Positions 17,701-25,900 of a stretch of 64,000 bases of DNA are shown in pieces. The translations under genes were made by a program, and so were the position numbers. Source of the stretch: Bacteroidetes bacterium UBA1947 (lineage in GTDB: Bacteria > Bacteroidota > Bacteroidia > Chitinophagales > Chitinophagaceae); contig DDET01000010.1 in the NCBI GenBank assembly GCA_002336915.1, positions 1 to 64,000 on the forward strand, in the 5' to 3' direction. The notes under the pieces were generated by a model. That model worked only from the letters and a program-made list of their open reading frames with translations, searched no databases and was not told the DNA's origin. Numbering within the stretch: position 1 is the first letter of the stretch; each line of letters begins with the position of its first letter.

Positions 17701-18612
17701 GACAAGATCCAGCGATTCCATAAAGGCGCCTTCTACATAGCAGAACAGCTAAAACTGGACATCATACCTATCGTATTACACGGTGTGCAATACACTATGC
17801 AAAAGGGTGACTGGCTGCTAAAAGACGGCACTTGCTCTATCTATATCCATCCCCGTATCAAGCCAGATGATAAAACCTATGGTGAAACTTATAGTGAGCG
17901 GGCCAAACTGATAGGCCGCTGGATGCGCACCGAATACCAGTCGGTAAAAGAGAAGAACGAAACTCCTTCCTATTTCAAAGAGCAATTAATACGCAGCAAT
18001 ACCTACAAAGGCCCAACCCTGGAATGGTACTGCCGCATAAAAATAAAGCTGGAAAAATACTACGAACCGTTTCATGTCCTGTTACCGCGTCAGGGTCGAT
18101 TTTATGATCTCGGCTGTGGTTATGGCTACATGACGTATATGCTCCATTGGGCAGCTGAAACCAGGGTATTTACGGGGGTAGACTACGACGAGGAAAAGAT
18201 CGAGACCGCTCAACATAATTACCTGCGTGGTGAAAATATCAACTTCCAACATGCCGATGTGACAAAATACCAATTGGAAGATTGTGACGGCATTATAATC
18301 AGCGATGTGCTTCATTACCTCTTGCCCCAACAGCAAGAACAACTACTGGAAAAATGCGTTGCGGCTCTGAAGTCCGGAGGTACCCTTATTCTCCGCGACG
18401 GTGTGTCTGAACTCAAGGACAGGCATAAAGGAACCAAAACTACAGAGGTATTCTCAACAAAGATATTTAAATTTAATAAGACAAATAATGAACTTCATTA
18501 TATAAGTCGCTCTTCTATTGAACGCTTTGCCCAAAAGCACAGCTTGCATTTGGAAACACTTGATTATACACGTTTTACATCGAACCTTGTATTTATAATG
18601 AAAAAAGTTTAG
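14782..18612 (+). CDS. Trifunctional MMPL transporter / lysophospholipid acyltransferase / SAM methyltransferase
   Basis: 1276 residues, three enzymes in one chain. Residues 1 to about 810 form an RND/MMPL lipid transporter with two sets of transmembrane helices (sterol-sensing-like core AGAIILGIAIDFSIHF and its partner LIFGLGDDFAIFTMDG) and two periplasmic loops. Residues about 880-1060 form a PlsC acyltransferase with the HX4D motif NHTSFLD (about 898) and FPEGTRS (about 965). Residues about 1100-1276 form a class I methyltransferase with the SAM loop DLGCGYGYM (about 1107). The architecture is known in Bacteroidota. It should build or modify a lipid at the inner membrane and move it outward; the lipid is unknown. 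Here it has no pigment or aryl-polyene cluster beside it. Confidence 0.92.
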   Translation: MQGFFVSIYDFFLKRKFLCWAIFFLSLGLWAFLSFRVKLKEDITSMLPDSKAIKAMNDVISHTQAGEQVIFLMSFKDSTRTDPDSLINAANAFRTELESKCGKWIDTITLQMGGGYEEALVDIFQNNIPLFLTEKDFNQLDSLTQPERIKHTLETNRKILLSPESMVFKKLVAQDPIGMSFLVWRKLKSLQFDPGYEPYEGYLFSNNERRLTFFLKSKYKANETGQNSKLFDAVNGVIDDWQAKHSDIHTVYFGGPAVAAGNAMQMRTDTIVTLSVTIVLLLALTFYFFRRKRTPLLLLVPVVYGALMGMGIVYLVQGSISVIALGAGAIILGIAIDFSIHFLSHARHAKDIRATIAELTHPLTIGSFTTIAAFLSLRFVETPILQDLGLFAAASLAGAALCTLIFLPHFPLGIDHERQKHTVFDTAATWHPEKNKWLVLGIILLTPVMLYFSFGVQFDSDLMHLNYLSPRLQQAQDEVSSANAYALSSVFLVANESNEEKALQKLERITPTIDTFLAKGWVRSTSDPTMLFPSHAEQTKRIQRWNNFWTTTKKQQVFSDVNSAAQGLGYSTNAFSSFNNILDKTYTPLDSEAQKVLKGLYPASFSADKANHYAIAALKVPQEHRKEVFNYLSTQKDVTVTDKQQGAFQLVSILGNDFNRIAIFSSLIVFFALLLGYGRIELALISFLPMIISWIWILGLMALLGLKFNIVNIIISSLIFGLGDDFAIFTMDGLVEKYKTGDNKLISVRAAVYVSVLTVVIGLGVLLLAKHPALKSIAVISVTGLLCVLFISQTLQPFLFNWFIQNRANKKRMPFTLWSFSKSVFAFFYFFTGSLVLTISGLILTRIWPFNKNKAKYLYHAMVSKYTWSMMYIMGNLTKRIYNIPGDDFKKPAVYIANHTSFLDILVTTMLNPHLVLLTNRWVWRSPVFGAVVRMAEYYPVADGAEQSLEPLRDLVSRGYSIVIFPEGTRSYTDKIQRFHKGAFYIAEQLKLDIIPIVLHGVQYTMQKGDWLLKDGTCSIYIHPRIKPDDKTYGETYSERAKLIGRWMRTEYQSVKEKNETPSYFKEQLIRSNTYKGPTLEWYCRIKIKLEKYYEPFHVLLPRQGRFYDLGCGYGYMTYMLHWAAETRVFTGVDYDEEKIETAQHNYLRGENINFQHADVTKYQLEDCDGIIISDVLHYLLPQQQEQLLEKCVAALKSGGTLILRDGVSELKDRHKGTKTTEVFSTKIFKFNKTNNELHYISRSSIERFAQKHSLHLETLDYTRFTSNLVFIMKKV

Positions 18613-18695
18613 GTATTTTTAATGATTTTTTTTAATTTTATCCCTAACTTAGAGTCCGTTAAGACAGTCTAATTATTATAAAAAACAGCATAAAC

Positions 18696-19100
18696 ATGAA
18701 AAAAACACTTCTATTTATCGCATTAGTATTAGGTGCCGGTAATTTCGCGTTTGCCCAAACAGCAGTTCAACCCTCAGCAACTAAGAGCAATGCAGCTGCT
18801 GTTAAAGCTACCCCTGAAGAACGCATCGATCATCAATTACAGAAAATGACTAAAGCGCTCAACCTCACTGCACAGCAGCAGGTTAGCATCAAACAGATAT
18901 TGATCCAGGCTGAACCCGGACTGAAAACTGCCAAACAAAATAATGACATGGCTGCCGTGAAGCAAAAGAAGGACGATGTTCATGCACAGGTAATTGCCAT
19001 TCTCACTCCGGATCAAAGGACTAAAATGAAGGAATTGATGGATAGCAGGGAAAGCGGAAAAGCTACCCAGAAGACTACTCAGAATATGAAAGCTAATTAA
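18696..19100 (+). CDS. Small secreted Spy/CpxP-like helical protein
   Basis: 134 residues with a clear signal peptide ending near NFAFAQT (residue 21). The mature part is nearly all alpha-helical: ERIDHQLQKMTKALNLTAQQ, then AVKQKKDDVHAQVIAILTPD and QRTKMKELMDSRE. The LTAQQ and LTPDQ pair resembles the LTxxQ motifs of Spy/CpxP periplasmic chaperones. The C-terminus is Lys/Thr-rich. Function is inferred from motif only. It stands alone, ending at a bidirectional terminator. Confidence 0.75.
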   Translation: MKKTLLFIALVLGAGNFAFAQTAVQPSATKSNAAAVKATPEERIDHQLQKMTKALNLTAQQQVSIKQILIQAEPGLKTAKQNNDMAAVKQKKDDVHAQVIAILTPDQRTKMKELMDSRESGKATQKTTQNMKAN

Positions 19101-19117
19101 TACTGCATTATTATAGG

Positions 19118-19147
19118 AAAGCCCCTGCCATAGCGGGGGCTTTTTTA
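19118..19147. terminator. Bidirectional terminator between convergent genes
   Basis: Stem GCCCCTGC (19121-19128) with GCGGGGGC (19133-19140), extended by AAA/TTT, loop CATA, followed by TTTTTTATT on the plus strand and preceded by an A-rich run that serves the minus strand. Confidence 0.75.
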
Positions 19148-20443
19148 TTGTACTGAATGTCCTCTTTTATTGTATTTGTAGATACTTACCAGCCATAGGC
19201 ATAAGCCAAAACATAATAAGAAAATGATGTTCTGCAGTATATCCTGCAAGTTGCCATTACGTAATATAAGTTCATGCACGCCATCAAGTGCCCAATGCAT
19301 AGGGGAGAGCATGGCTATCTTTTGCATAGCCGGCGACAGTAACTCGATCGGCACCCAGATCCCGCCCATTGCGGAAAATATCACGATCGATATAGCGCCA
19401 AACGGTAAGGCCTGGTTGGTAGTTTTAAAGATAGTGCCCACAAAATACCCATAAGAGGTGGCCGCAAAACCGATGGCAAAGGCCATTGGTAACAAAGCCG
19501 CGGGGTGAGCGCCCAGGTATAACGGTGGTAAGTTTAGCAATGGCATAACCCATATACCTATACAACACATCACAATGAATTGCAGTGTACACACCATTGT
19601 ATAGAACATGATCTTACCGAACGCTACCGATATATGCGCATTGGGTATCAGCTCTATTCTCAGGGCACTGCCTTCCTCTCGTTCCCGGATGATATGCCCG
19701 CCTATGGGCACTACGATAAAGAATATCCCGAAAATAGCCCAGGCCGGTACATTATGCTGTACCGAATTCATATACTTAGTATAGGAGCCTTTATCATTCA
19801 GTGCTTCTTCCTTCAGGCCTACACCTTCAAATACTTTTCCAAAATCTTCATCAGCACTACTGTCACCCTCAAGCTTGCTTAGCTTCGATACCCGTTTAAT
19901 AAGTTCGTTGCTGCAGGCATAAGTAATGTACTTATCCAGTGCAAAGTTCAGTGAGGTGCGGAACGTTGGTTTGGCCACCGGGTCAAAATACATGCGGATA
20001 TACATATTAGCCCTGTGCTCGCGCACGGGTAGGCTGCCGCCAAGCCCCAGTTTTTTCGATAAGTTGTTGGCGATCGTATTTGCCGAGTTGGCCACTTCCG
20101 CAGTGGCACCTTTCGGGATCTCTATACCTACTTTGTATTTTCCCGTAAGCAATAATGCTTTCAGTTCCCTGTCACTTAATGAGTGCCCGTCAATACTATC
20201 TATTACATGAAAGTTTTTACTGTGCCGCAGCCCTTCTTTTATCTCCTGCGCCAGGCTGCCACCGTCATTGTCTGCCAGCAGCAGGTCGAAGCGCATTTCC
20301 TGGTAGTCTTTAAAAGGTGCGTCCTGCACCAGTGCCATCACTACGATCAATATCGCAGGCATAATAAATAGCAGCATCAGCCCGGCAATATCTCGCTTGA
20401 ACAGTATCCACTCTTTAATGATCGTAGCCAGTGTTTTCTTCAT
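19145..20443 (-). CDS. ABC-2 type transporter permease
   Basis: 432 residues with the ABC-2 layout: one N-terminal transmembrane helix (about 20-40), a large extracytoplasmic domain (about 45-235) and a C-terminal block of about five helices. Motifs include IFFIVVPIGGHIIREREEGSA with the membrane-proximal REREEGS motif, GYFVGTIFKTTNQA and GGIWVPIELLSPAMQ. It partners the ATPase encoded 10 bases upstream. This type exports drugs, lipids or polysaccharides; substrate unknown. Confidence 0.9.
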   Translation of the reverse strand: MKKTLATIIKEWILFKRDIAGLMLLFIMPAILIVVMALVQDAPFKDYQEMRFDLLLADNDGGSLAQEIKEGLRHSKNFHVIDSIDGHSLSDRELKALLLTGKYKVGIEIPKGATAEVANSANTIANNLSKKLGLGGSLPVREHRANMYIRMYFDPVAKPTFRTSLNFALDKYITYACSNELIKRVSKLSKLEGDSSADEDFGKVFEGVGLKEEALNDKGSYTKYMNSVQHNVPAWAIFGIFFIVVPIGGHIIREREEGSALRIELIPNAHISVAFGKIMFYTMVCTLQFIVMCCIGIWVMPLLNLPPLYLGAHPAALLPMAFAIGFAATSYGYFVGTIFKTTNQALPFGAISIVIFSAMGGIWVPIELLSPAMQKIAMLSPMHWALDGVHELILRNGNLQDILQNIIFLLCFGLCLWLVSIYKYNKRGHSVQ

Positions 20444-20453
20444 CGTGTTGTTT

Positions 20454-21200
20454 CTAGTCCCTTACCGAATGTCCCGTATAATGCAAAAACACATCTTCCA
20501 GCCTTTTACAATCTGCTGTATTTGCCACCAGCTCTTTAGGGCTGCCGCTTATAACAAATTTCCCTTCATCTATTATCACCACCTCATCGCATATTTGCTC
20601 TGCTTCTTCCATCAGGTGCGATGTATATAAGATGGTATTACCCTTACTATGGTATTCCTTGAGGAAATTCAGGATCATCGCCCGCGATTGTACATCCACC
20701 CCCGCAGTAGGTTCGTCCAGTATCAGCAATTGTGGCTCGTGCAGCAGCGAGGCAATGATATTTGCCCTTCTCTTCATGCCGCCGCTATACCTGCCCACGC
20801 GTTTATCTGCATGCTTATCCAGTCCTAAACGCTCCAGCAGGTTTTGTCCTTTCTCTTTTATTGTCTTATCCGCAAGGCCATACAGCCTGCCGGTATAGTA
20901 GAAATTCTCCCAGGCGGTAAGGTTGTAAAAAAGTGCTATCTGCTGCGGCACTACACCGGTCATCCTGCGGATGGCAAGTGTATCCTTCACGCAGTCTTTT
21001 CCAAATATCGTAGCCTGCCCTTCACCCGGCTCCACCAGTCCGCACAGTATATTGATGCAGGTTGTCTTGCCGGCACCATTCGGTCCCAGCAGGCCTACCA
21101 CATGGTTCTCCTTTACGTTCAGGCTCAGGCCGTCCAGCGCGGGACTCCAGGAGCCTTTGTATTGTTTATGCAGCTTATTTATTTCTATGGCAAAAGGCAT
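20454..21200 (-). CDS. ABC transporter ATP-binding protein
   Basis: 248 residues. Walker A GPNGAGKTT (about residues 38-46), Q-loop VVPQQIALFYNLTAWENF, signature RYSGGMKRRANI (a YSGGM variant typical of ABC-2 exporters), Walker B LLILDEPTAGVDVQSR and switch His in YTSHLMEEAEQ. It powers the permease at 19145. It starts 15 bases after kynA on the same strand, so the transporter may be co-transcribed with tryptophan catabolism. Confidence 0.93.
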   Translation of the reverse strand: MPFAIEINKLHKQYKGSWSPALDGLSLNVKENHVVGLLGPNGAGKTTCINILCGLVEPGEGQATIFGKDCVKDTLAIRRMTGVVPQQIALFYNLTAWENFYYTGRLYGLADKTIKEKGQNLLERLGLDKHADKRVGRYSGGMKRRANIIASLLHEPQLLILDEPTAGVDVQSRAMILNFLKEYHSKGNTILYTSHLMEEAEQICDEVVIIDEGKFVISGSPKELVANTADCKRLEDVFLHYTGHSVRD

Positions 21201-21215
21201 CGGTGGGGTTATGGT

Positions 21216-22247
21216 TTAATGGTAGCCCAGGCTCTTTGTCAGTGTTTCCGGCAGCTTCGGCAGGGCGTTGCGCGGCATCAGGAATGAGGTTAGTTCCGCC
21301 AGTTCCTTGAATATGTAATGGCTGTCGGCTGCAGCACGCAGGTATTCCGAGCCGCTGCTGCCACCGGTGCCCACACGCTTGCCTATAGTACGCTGCACCA
21401 TATGTATATGCCGGTGTCGCCACATCGAGAGCAGTTCGTCTATCTCCAGCAGGCTGTCCAGCAATTCATAGGGCAGGTGCAGCATCGGGAAGTCGCGGTA
21501 CAGCATGATGAACAGTGCATTCCTGTTGGCGTCCTGGCTGAACTTTCGTCCGTCAGGGTACGACTCTTCCTGCATGAACAGTGCGTCAAAAGTTGCGAGG
21601 TTGCCTTTCTCTCCTTCCGTCAGGCTTTCTTCATATGCCTTGCGGTACGATATCCAGAACTCACTGTCCTGTGCTTCCTGCCAGTAACTTTTGTCTTTGA
21701 TGAAGGGCATACGCTCCAGCCATTTATTGATGAGCACCAGTAGCGATTCCTCGCTTTCTGCTTTCTTCACACGCTCCACATCTTCCGGCTTCAGCTGGGT
21801 CAGGTAATAATTTTGGCCATGGCGCTGGTCAAAGGCCAGCCCTAGGGTGGCTTCTATCATTTTAAATTGTATGCTCTGGAAGCCTGATGCCGGCCGCAGC
21901 AGGTCGCGGAAGTCCAGGAAGTCAAGCGGGGTCATGGTTTCCAGTACACCCATTTGGCCCACGGCTACCTCCAGTATCCTGCCCACACGCTCCAGCCTGT
22001 GAACACTATTATATATGTCGGGTGTATTATTGTGGATATTAGGTTGCTTAAAGATGTCACGCACCACGTTCAGCTCATGTAATATTTGCTTGAACCACAA
22101 TTCATACGCCTGGTGAATAATGATGAACAGCATTTCATCATCGGCCCTTATCCCTTCTTTACTGCTCTCAGGCTCTTGCGCATTTAGTATCTTGTTCAGT
22201 TGCAGGTATTCCGCATAGTACACCGGTTTGCGCTCTTTCTTTTCCAT
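21216..22247 (-). CDS. kynA: Tryptophan 2,3-dioxygenase
   Basis: 343 residues. It uses heme to open the indole ring of L-tryptophan to N-formylkynurenine, the first step of the kynurenine route. Signatures: IIHQAYELWFKQILHEL (substrate-pocket His, Tyr and Arg equivalents), SGFQSIQFKMIE, and MWRHRHIHMVQRTIGKRVGT followed by GGSSGSEYLR, which holds the heme-ligand His and the GTGGS loop. No kynureninase, formamidase or KMO gene lies near. It sits between a methyltransferase and an ABC exporter on the same strand. Confidence 0.95.
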   Translation of the reverse strand: MEKKERKPVYYAEYLQLNKILNAQEPESSKEGIRADDEMLFIIIHQAYELWFKQILHELNVVRDIFKQPNIHNNTPDIYNSVHRLERVGRILEVAVGQMGVLETMTPLDFLDFRDLLRPASGFQSIQFKMIEATLGLAFDQRHGQNYYLTQLKPEDVERVKKAESEESLLVLINKWLERMPFIKDKSYWQEAQDSEFWISYRKAYEESLTEGEKGNLATFDALFMQEESYPDGRKFSQDANRNALFIMLYRDFPMLHLPYELLDSLLEIDELLSMWRHRHIHMVQRTIGKRVGTGGSSGSEYLRAAADSHYIFKELAELTSFLMPRNALPKLPETLTKSLGYH

Positions 22248-22301
22248 AAGGCTGTTAAATTACTAAATGTTATTGGCAGGCGAAATGATAATGATCATAT
22301 A

Positions 22302-23054
22302 CTATTTTTTCACCTTCCCTGGCCGCATAAAAATAGGGAATATTACCTCTTTTATTTCCCCTTCTTTCCATAACTGCCTCAGCTCAGCCTCTATCAGTGT
22401 TATGGGGCTGTAACCTTCTTTAGCCTTAAAGTGCCCCGCGCTCGACCATGTATTAAGATAGCCTATAAGTTGTTCTATACTCCAGCTTACTTTATTATAA
22501 AATACCGGGCAGGCAAGCTCTTCAAAAGGGAAGGGGATGGTCTGGTATTGTTCATCTACTATTTTTCTTTCTTTATCCCAGTATGGGCCTAATATATTCG
22601 TGTATATATTATTGATCAGCTCGTCTGTGGGTCCTTCGTCTATCTGCAGTAGGGTATAGGTCCATGCTGCTATTAATGCACCGGGCTTTGCCACCCTGTT
22701 CACTTCTTTATAGAATGCCTCAAAGTCAAACCAGTGTATGGCCTGCGCTACGGTTATAAGGTCCACGCTGTTATCTGGCAGGCTGGTCTGCTCGGCCCGT
22801 TCAAGCCTGTAAATAATATTGGGTTTCTGTACCGCATTATCCAGTTGCTTCTGGCTTATATCGGTTGCGTAAACGGTTTTAAAATATTCAGCTAGCTTGC
22901 CTGCCACCTGCCCGTTGCCGGTACCCACATCCCAGGCTGACTCAAACTCACCAATGTCCTTTAAAAGAAAATCATACAATTCATCGGGCGACTCAGGGCG
23001 GAAAGTGGCATAAGTATCCGCCTGTTTTGAAAAAATGTCTTTGATTTCTTTCAT
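22302..23054 (-). CDS. Class I SAM-dependent methyltransferase
   Basis: 250 residues. Motif I SAWDVGTGNGQVAGKLAEYF is at about residues 38-57; motif II region VYATDISQKQLDNA; motif III DLITVAQAIHWFDFEAFYKE, a block typical of the UbiE/Tgs1-related family seen in many uncharacterised methyltransferases. The substrate is unknown. It precedes kynA by 54 bases on the same strand. A TAGCTTTG promoter element (23069-23062) lies just ahead of its ATG. Confidence 0.87.
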   Translation of the reverse strand: MKEIKDIFSKQADTYATFRPESPDELYDFLLKDIGEFESAWDVGTGNGQVAGKLAEYFKTVYATDISQKQLDNAVQKPNIIYRLERAEQTSLPDNSVDLITVAQAIHWFDFEAFYKEVNRVAKPGALIAAWTYTLLQIDEGPTDELINNIYTNILGPYWDKERKIVDEQYQTIPFPFEELACPVFYNKVSWSIEQLIGYLNTWSSAGHFKAKEGYSPITLIEAELRQLWKEGEIKEVIFPIFMRPGKVKK

Positions 23055-23061
23055 ACTTTTA

Positions 23062-23069
23062 CAAAGCTA
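23062..23069 (-). promoter_or_regulatory. -7 promoter element (TAGCTTTG) for the methyltransferase-kynA operon
   Basis: TAnnTTTG match on the minus strand ending 7 bases before the ATG at 23054, so the transcript would have almost no leader. No clear -33 TTG. Confidence 0.5.
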
Positions 23070-23095
23070 TTTATTATTGAACTCATTTTCACACC

Positions 23096-23608
23096 ATGGA
23101 TAACCAATTCCTCCCGCAGATCACCGCAGACGCTCTGAAAGAAAAGCAAGCTTCCGCCGATGCAGATGACCTTTATGAACTACTCGTCACGCCGCTACAT
23201 GAAGAGCTATACAAAAGGCAAACATTTGATCTCTTCAATGATCTGTCCATAGGCCAGCAATTGCTCATCTCTTACGATTATGTGCGCTCGCAAGTGGAGC
23301 AGGGCGGCTTCCTGCAATTAATAGAGAACGGTTACCTGGGTCTGCTGCCCTCTATGCCGGCCTGGCTGCAGGTAATAGGTGCTAATGAAATGGCACAGGT
23401 ATTAGATGACGTATTGAAGGTATACGTAGAAAATAAAGACATCTTATCTAAGGAGCGCTCTGTCGAAGAATTTGCAATGCTCTGTCAGCAGTTCAAAGGA
23501 TTTGAAAAGCCGGATGCAGAATTTATGCAGCTCAATGAACCTACCGTTAAGCTTATCACCGAATATGCCATGCATCACCCGGAGGAATTTGTTGAGGTGA
23601 TCAGTTAA
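23096..23608 (+). CDS. DMP19-family (DUF4375) protein
   Basis: 170 residues, acidic and helical. The block FNDLSIGQQLLISYDYVRSQ followed by EQGGFLQLIENGY matches the DMP19/DUF4375 signature (the GGF..F..N element). The Neisseria member is a DNA-mimic protein that binds a transcription factor; most homologues are uncharacterised. It is divergent from the methyltransferase gene with a 41-base gap. Family moderately sure; function unknown. Confidence 0.7.
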   Translation: MDNQFLPQITADALKEKQASADADDLYELLVTPLHEELYKRQTFDLFNDLSIGQQLLISYDYVRSQVEQGGFLQLIENGYLGLLPSMPAWLQVIGANEMAQVLDDVLKVYVENKDILSKERSVEEFAMLCQQFKGFEKPDAEFMQLNEPTVKLITEYAMHHPEEFVEVIS

Positions 23609-24130
23609 TCAATCCAACACATGTTCCACGCTCACATATTCCAGCCACGGCCCGGCACTACCCCTCACTGGTTTAAGTTTGCAAACTTAAATCAACAATA
23701 GAACGAAGGATTTCATCCGGCAGCACCTATTCTACAGTTTAATGGAAATTCGTCTGCATTCCTCTTTCTAGCCCAATAGAAATTACTTATTCCGCCCCAC
23801 CAAAAATGTGGATATGAAAATTTGGAACAGCCCCTCCCCGGATCGTATCTTGCAGTAGAGCTGAGAATTTCAGGCACTATTGTCATCCTGGGTCCCGATA
23901 GCTATCAGAGCGAAGGAACTGCTGGGCATCGTTCAACCCTTGATGATTTTGTCCGCTGGGAAACCATTGGGCAAAAAAGGGAAATAAGGAGAAATAATTA
24001 TTTATTTTCATATGGCAATATTGGTAAGGCTTTTCATTGAATGGTCAATAAATAAAGGGAAATAACTCATGCTAGCAGGAAATGAGAAATAACTAAAAAA
24101 TACAATATAAATATATAGCTTTTAATTAAC
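23609..24130. repeat. Gene-free repeat region with dispersed mosaic element, copy A
   Basis: No credible gene for about 640 bases. It holds a perfect 20-bp palindrome TTTAAGTTTGCAAACTTAAA (23672-23691). From 23802 it holds a mosaic element whose blocks recur at 61211-61502. Shared blocks are AAAAATGTGGATAT..ATTTGGAACA..TCGTA.CTTGCA (23802-23857), a GTCATCCT...GCGAAGGAACTG stretch (23881-23923) and TTTCATATGGCA (about 24006-24017). A 72-codon open frame at 23822-24040 lies inside the repeat and is not believed. Confidence 0.65.
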
Positions 24131-24173
24131 CATAATTTGTCATATTAATACTCGATAACTCCTCTTTTCTTCG

Positions 24174-24181
24174 TATCTTTG
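24174..24181 (+). promoter_or_regulatory. -7 promoter element (TATCTTTG) for the ABC-F gene
   Basis: Perfect TAnnTTTG match 72 bases before the ATG at 24253. The leader is about 65 bases and contains three CTTTCTACT-like direct repeats (24217-24248), which might affect translation. Confidence 0.55.
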
Positions 24182-24252
24182 CACCTCCAAAAATGCGGGT
24201 GGCAGTGAAGAAAAGGTCTTTCTACTTTCTACTCAATACTTTCTACTAATAT

Positions 24253-25884
24253 ATGATTTCAGTTAATAATTTATCGCTTCGCTACGGCAAGCGCGTGTTG
24301 TTTGAAGATGTGAACCTCAAGTTCACCGAAGGAAACTGCTATGGCATAATAGGTGCCAACGGGGCAGGCAAGTCCACATTCATGAAGATCCTTTCCGGCG
24401 ATATCGACCCAACTACGGGATCGGTGGAAATATCGAAAGGGGAGCGTATGAGTGTGCTTAAACAGAACCATAACGAGTACGATAACGTTACAGTGCTCGA
24501 AACAGTTATGCGTGGCAACACGAAACTGTATGAAATAATGCAGGCTAAAGATGCCCTGTACGCAAAAGAAGATTTTACTGAAGAGGACGGCCTTAAGGCC
24601 GGCGAACTGGAAGGCATCTTTGCTGAAATGGACGGCTGGAATGCCGAAAGCGATGCGGCAACCTTGCTTAGCAACCTGGGCATAAAGGAAGATCAGCACT
24701 ATAAAACACTTAAAGAGCTGGACGGTAACCAAAAAGTTCGTGTGCTCCTTGCTCAAGCCCTTTATGGCCACCCCGATATCCTGCTGCTTGATGAGCCTAC
24801 CAACGACCTTGACCTCGAAACCATAGCATGGCTTGAGAACTTCCTGGCAGATTATGATAAGATAGTACTTGTTGTATCACATGATCGTCACTTTCTCGAT
24901 ACCGTGTGTACCCACGTTGCTGATATCGATTTCGGTAAGATCACCATATTCACGGGTAACTACTCATTCTGGTATGAGTCCAGCCAGTTACTGCTGAAAC
25001 AGCGTACCGACTCAAATAAGAAATCTGAAGATAAGATACGTGAACTGCAGGAATTCATTGCCCGTTTCTCGGCCAATGCCTCTAAATCAAAACAGGCCAC
25101 CAGCCGTAAAAAAGCCCTCGATAAGATCAAGCTCGAGGACATGGTTGCTTCCAATCGTAAGTACCCTGCTATTCTGTTTAACAACCAGGTGCGCGAGGCC
25201 GGCGACCAGATACTGGAAGTAAAAGGCCTCGGCAAAAGCAGGGAAGGAGAGGTGTATTTCAAAGACATCAGCTTCGACCTTAAGCGTGGACAGAAGGTTG
25301 CAATACTTTCATCTAATTCACTGGCTATTAGCGCATTTTACCAGATACTTGCAGGAGAAGATCAAGCTTTTGAAGGTACTTTCAAATGGGGTGTGACAGT
25401 AACGCCTACCTATCTGCCTGCTGAGAACCATAGCTTTTTCGACGGAGTAACTATGAACCTCATCGACTGGTTACGCCAGTACTCTGAGGAGAAGGACGAG
25501 ACATTTATACGTGGTTTCCTGGGTCGTATGCTCTTCTCGGGCGAGGAGACACTGAAACAATGCAATGTACTGAGTGGTGGCGAAAAAGTGCGTTGCATGC
25601 TCAGCCGCATGATGATGCAAAAAGGTAATGTGTTGATGTTCGACGAACCAACCAACCACCTTGACCTGGAAAGTATCACCGCCCTCAATAATGGCATGAA
25701 AGACTTTAAAGGCACCATCCTCTTCACTACGCGAGATCATGCACTGGCAGAAACCGTGGCCGACAGGGTACTGGAACTCACACCAAACGGCCTCATAGAC
25801 CGCGAAATGGAGTTCGACGAGTACATTACCAGCGACAAAATAAAAGCCATCCGTGCCGAGATGTACGGTGAAGCTTTAGTATAA
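24253..25884 (+). CDS. ABC-F family ATPase (YbiT-like)
   Basis: 543 residues, two ABC domains joined by a charged linker and no membrane segment, the ABC-F plan of ribosome-associated ATPases. Domain 1: Walker A GANGAGKST (about 36-44), Walker B ILLLDEPTNDLDLETI, but its signature reads LDGNQKVRV instead of LSGGQ. Domain 2: the signature LSGGEKVRC and Walker B VLMFDEPTNHLDLESI are intact, but the Walker A position reads LSSNSLAIS, lacking GxxxxGKS/T. In a head-to-tail closed form, one ATP site (Walker A of domain 1, signature of domain 2) is complete and the other is degenerate. Likely acts on the ribosome; antibiotic protection is not implied. Confidence 0.92.
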   Translation: MISVNNLSLRYGKRVLFEDVNLKFTEGNCYGIIGANGAGKSTFMKILSGDIDPTTGSVEISKGERMSVLKQNHNEYDNVTVLETVMRGNTKLYEIMQAKDALYAKEDFTEEDGLKAGELEGIFAEMDGWNAESDAATLLSNLGIKEDQHYKTLKELDGNQKVRVLLAQALYGHPDILLLDEPTNDLDLETIAWLENFLADYDKIVLVVSHDRHFLDTVCTHVADIDFGKITIFTGNYSFWYESSQLLLKQRTDSNKKSEDKIRELQEFIARFSANASKSKQATSRKKALDKIKLEDMVASNRKYPAILFNNQVREAGDQILEVKGLGKSREGEVYFKDISFDLKRGQKVAILSSNSLAISAFYQILAGEDQAFEGTFKWGVTVTPTYLPAENHSFFDGVTMNLIDWLRQYSEEKDETFIRGFLGRMLFSGEETLKQCNVLSGGEKVRCMLSRMMMQKGNVLMFDEPTNHLDLESITALNNGMKDFKGTILFTTRDHALAETVADRVLELTPNGLIDREMEFDEYITSDKIKAIRAEMYGEALV

Positions 25885-25900
25885 AACATATGTATATAAC

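Noticed and set aside
19118..19147. Hairpin considered as a riboswitch
   Set aside because: Simple stem followed by T-run between convergent genes; terminator explains it.
23822..24040. 72-codon open frame in copy A of the mosaic repeat
   Set aside because: It is made of repeat sequence; the equivalent stretch in copy B is not open.
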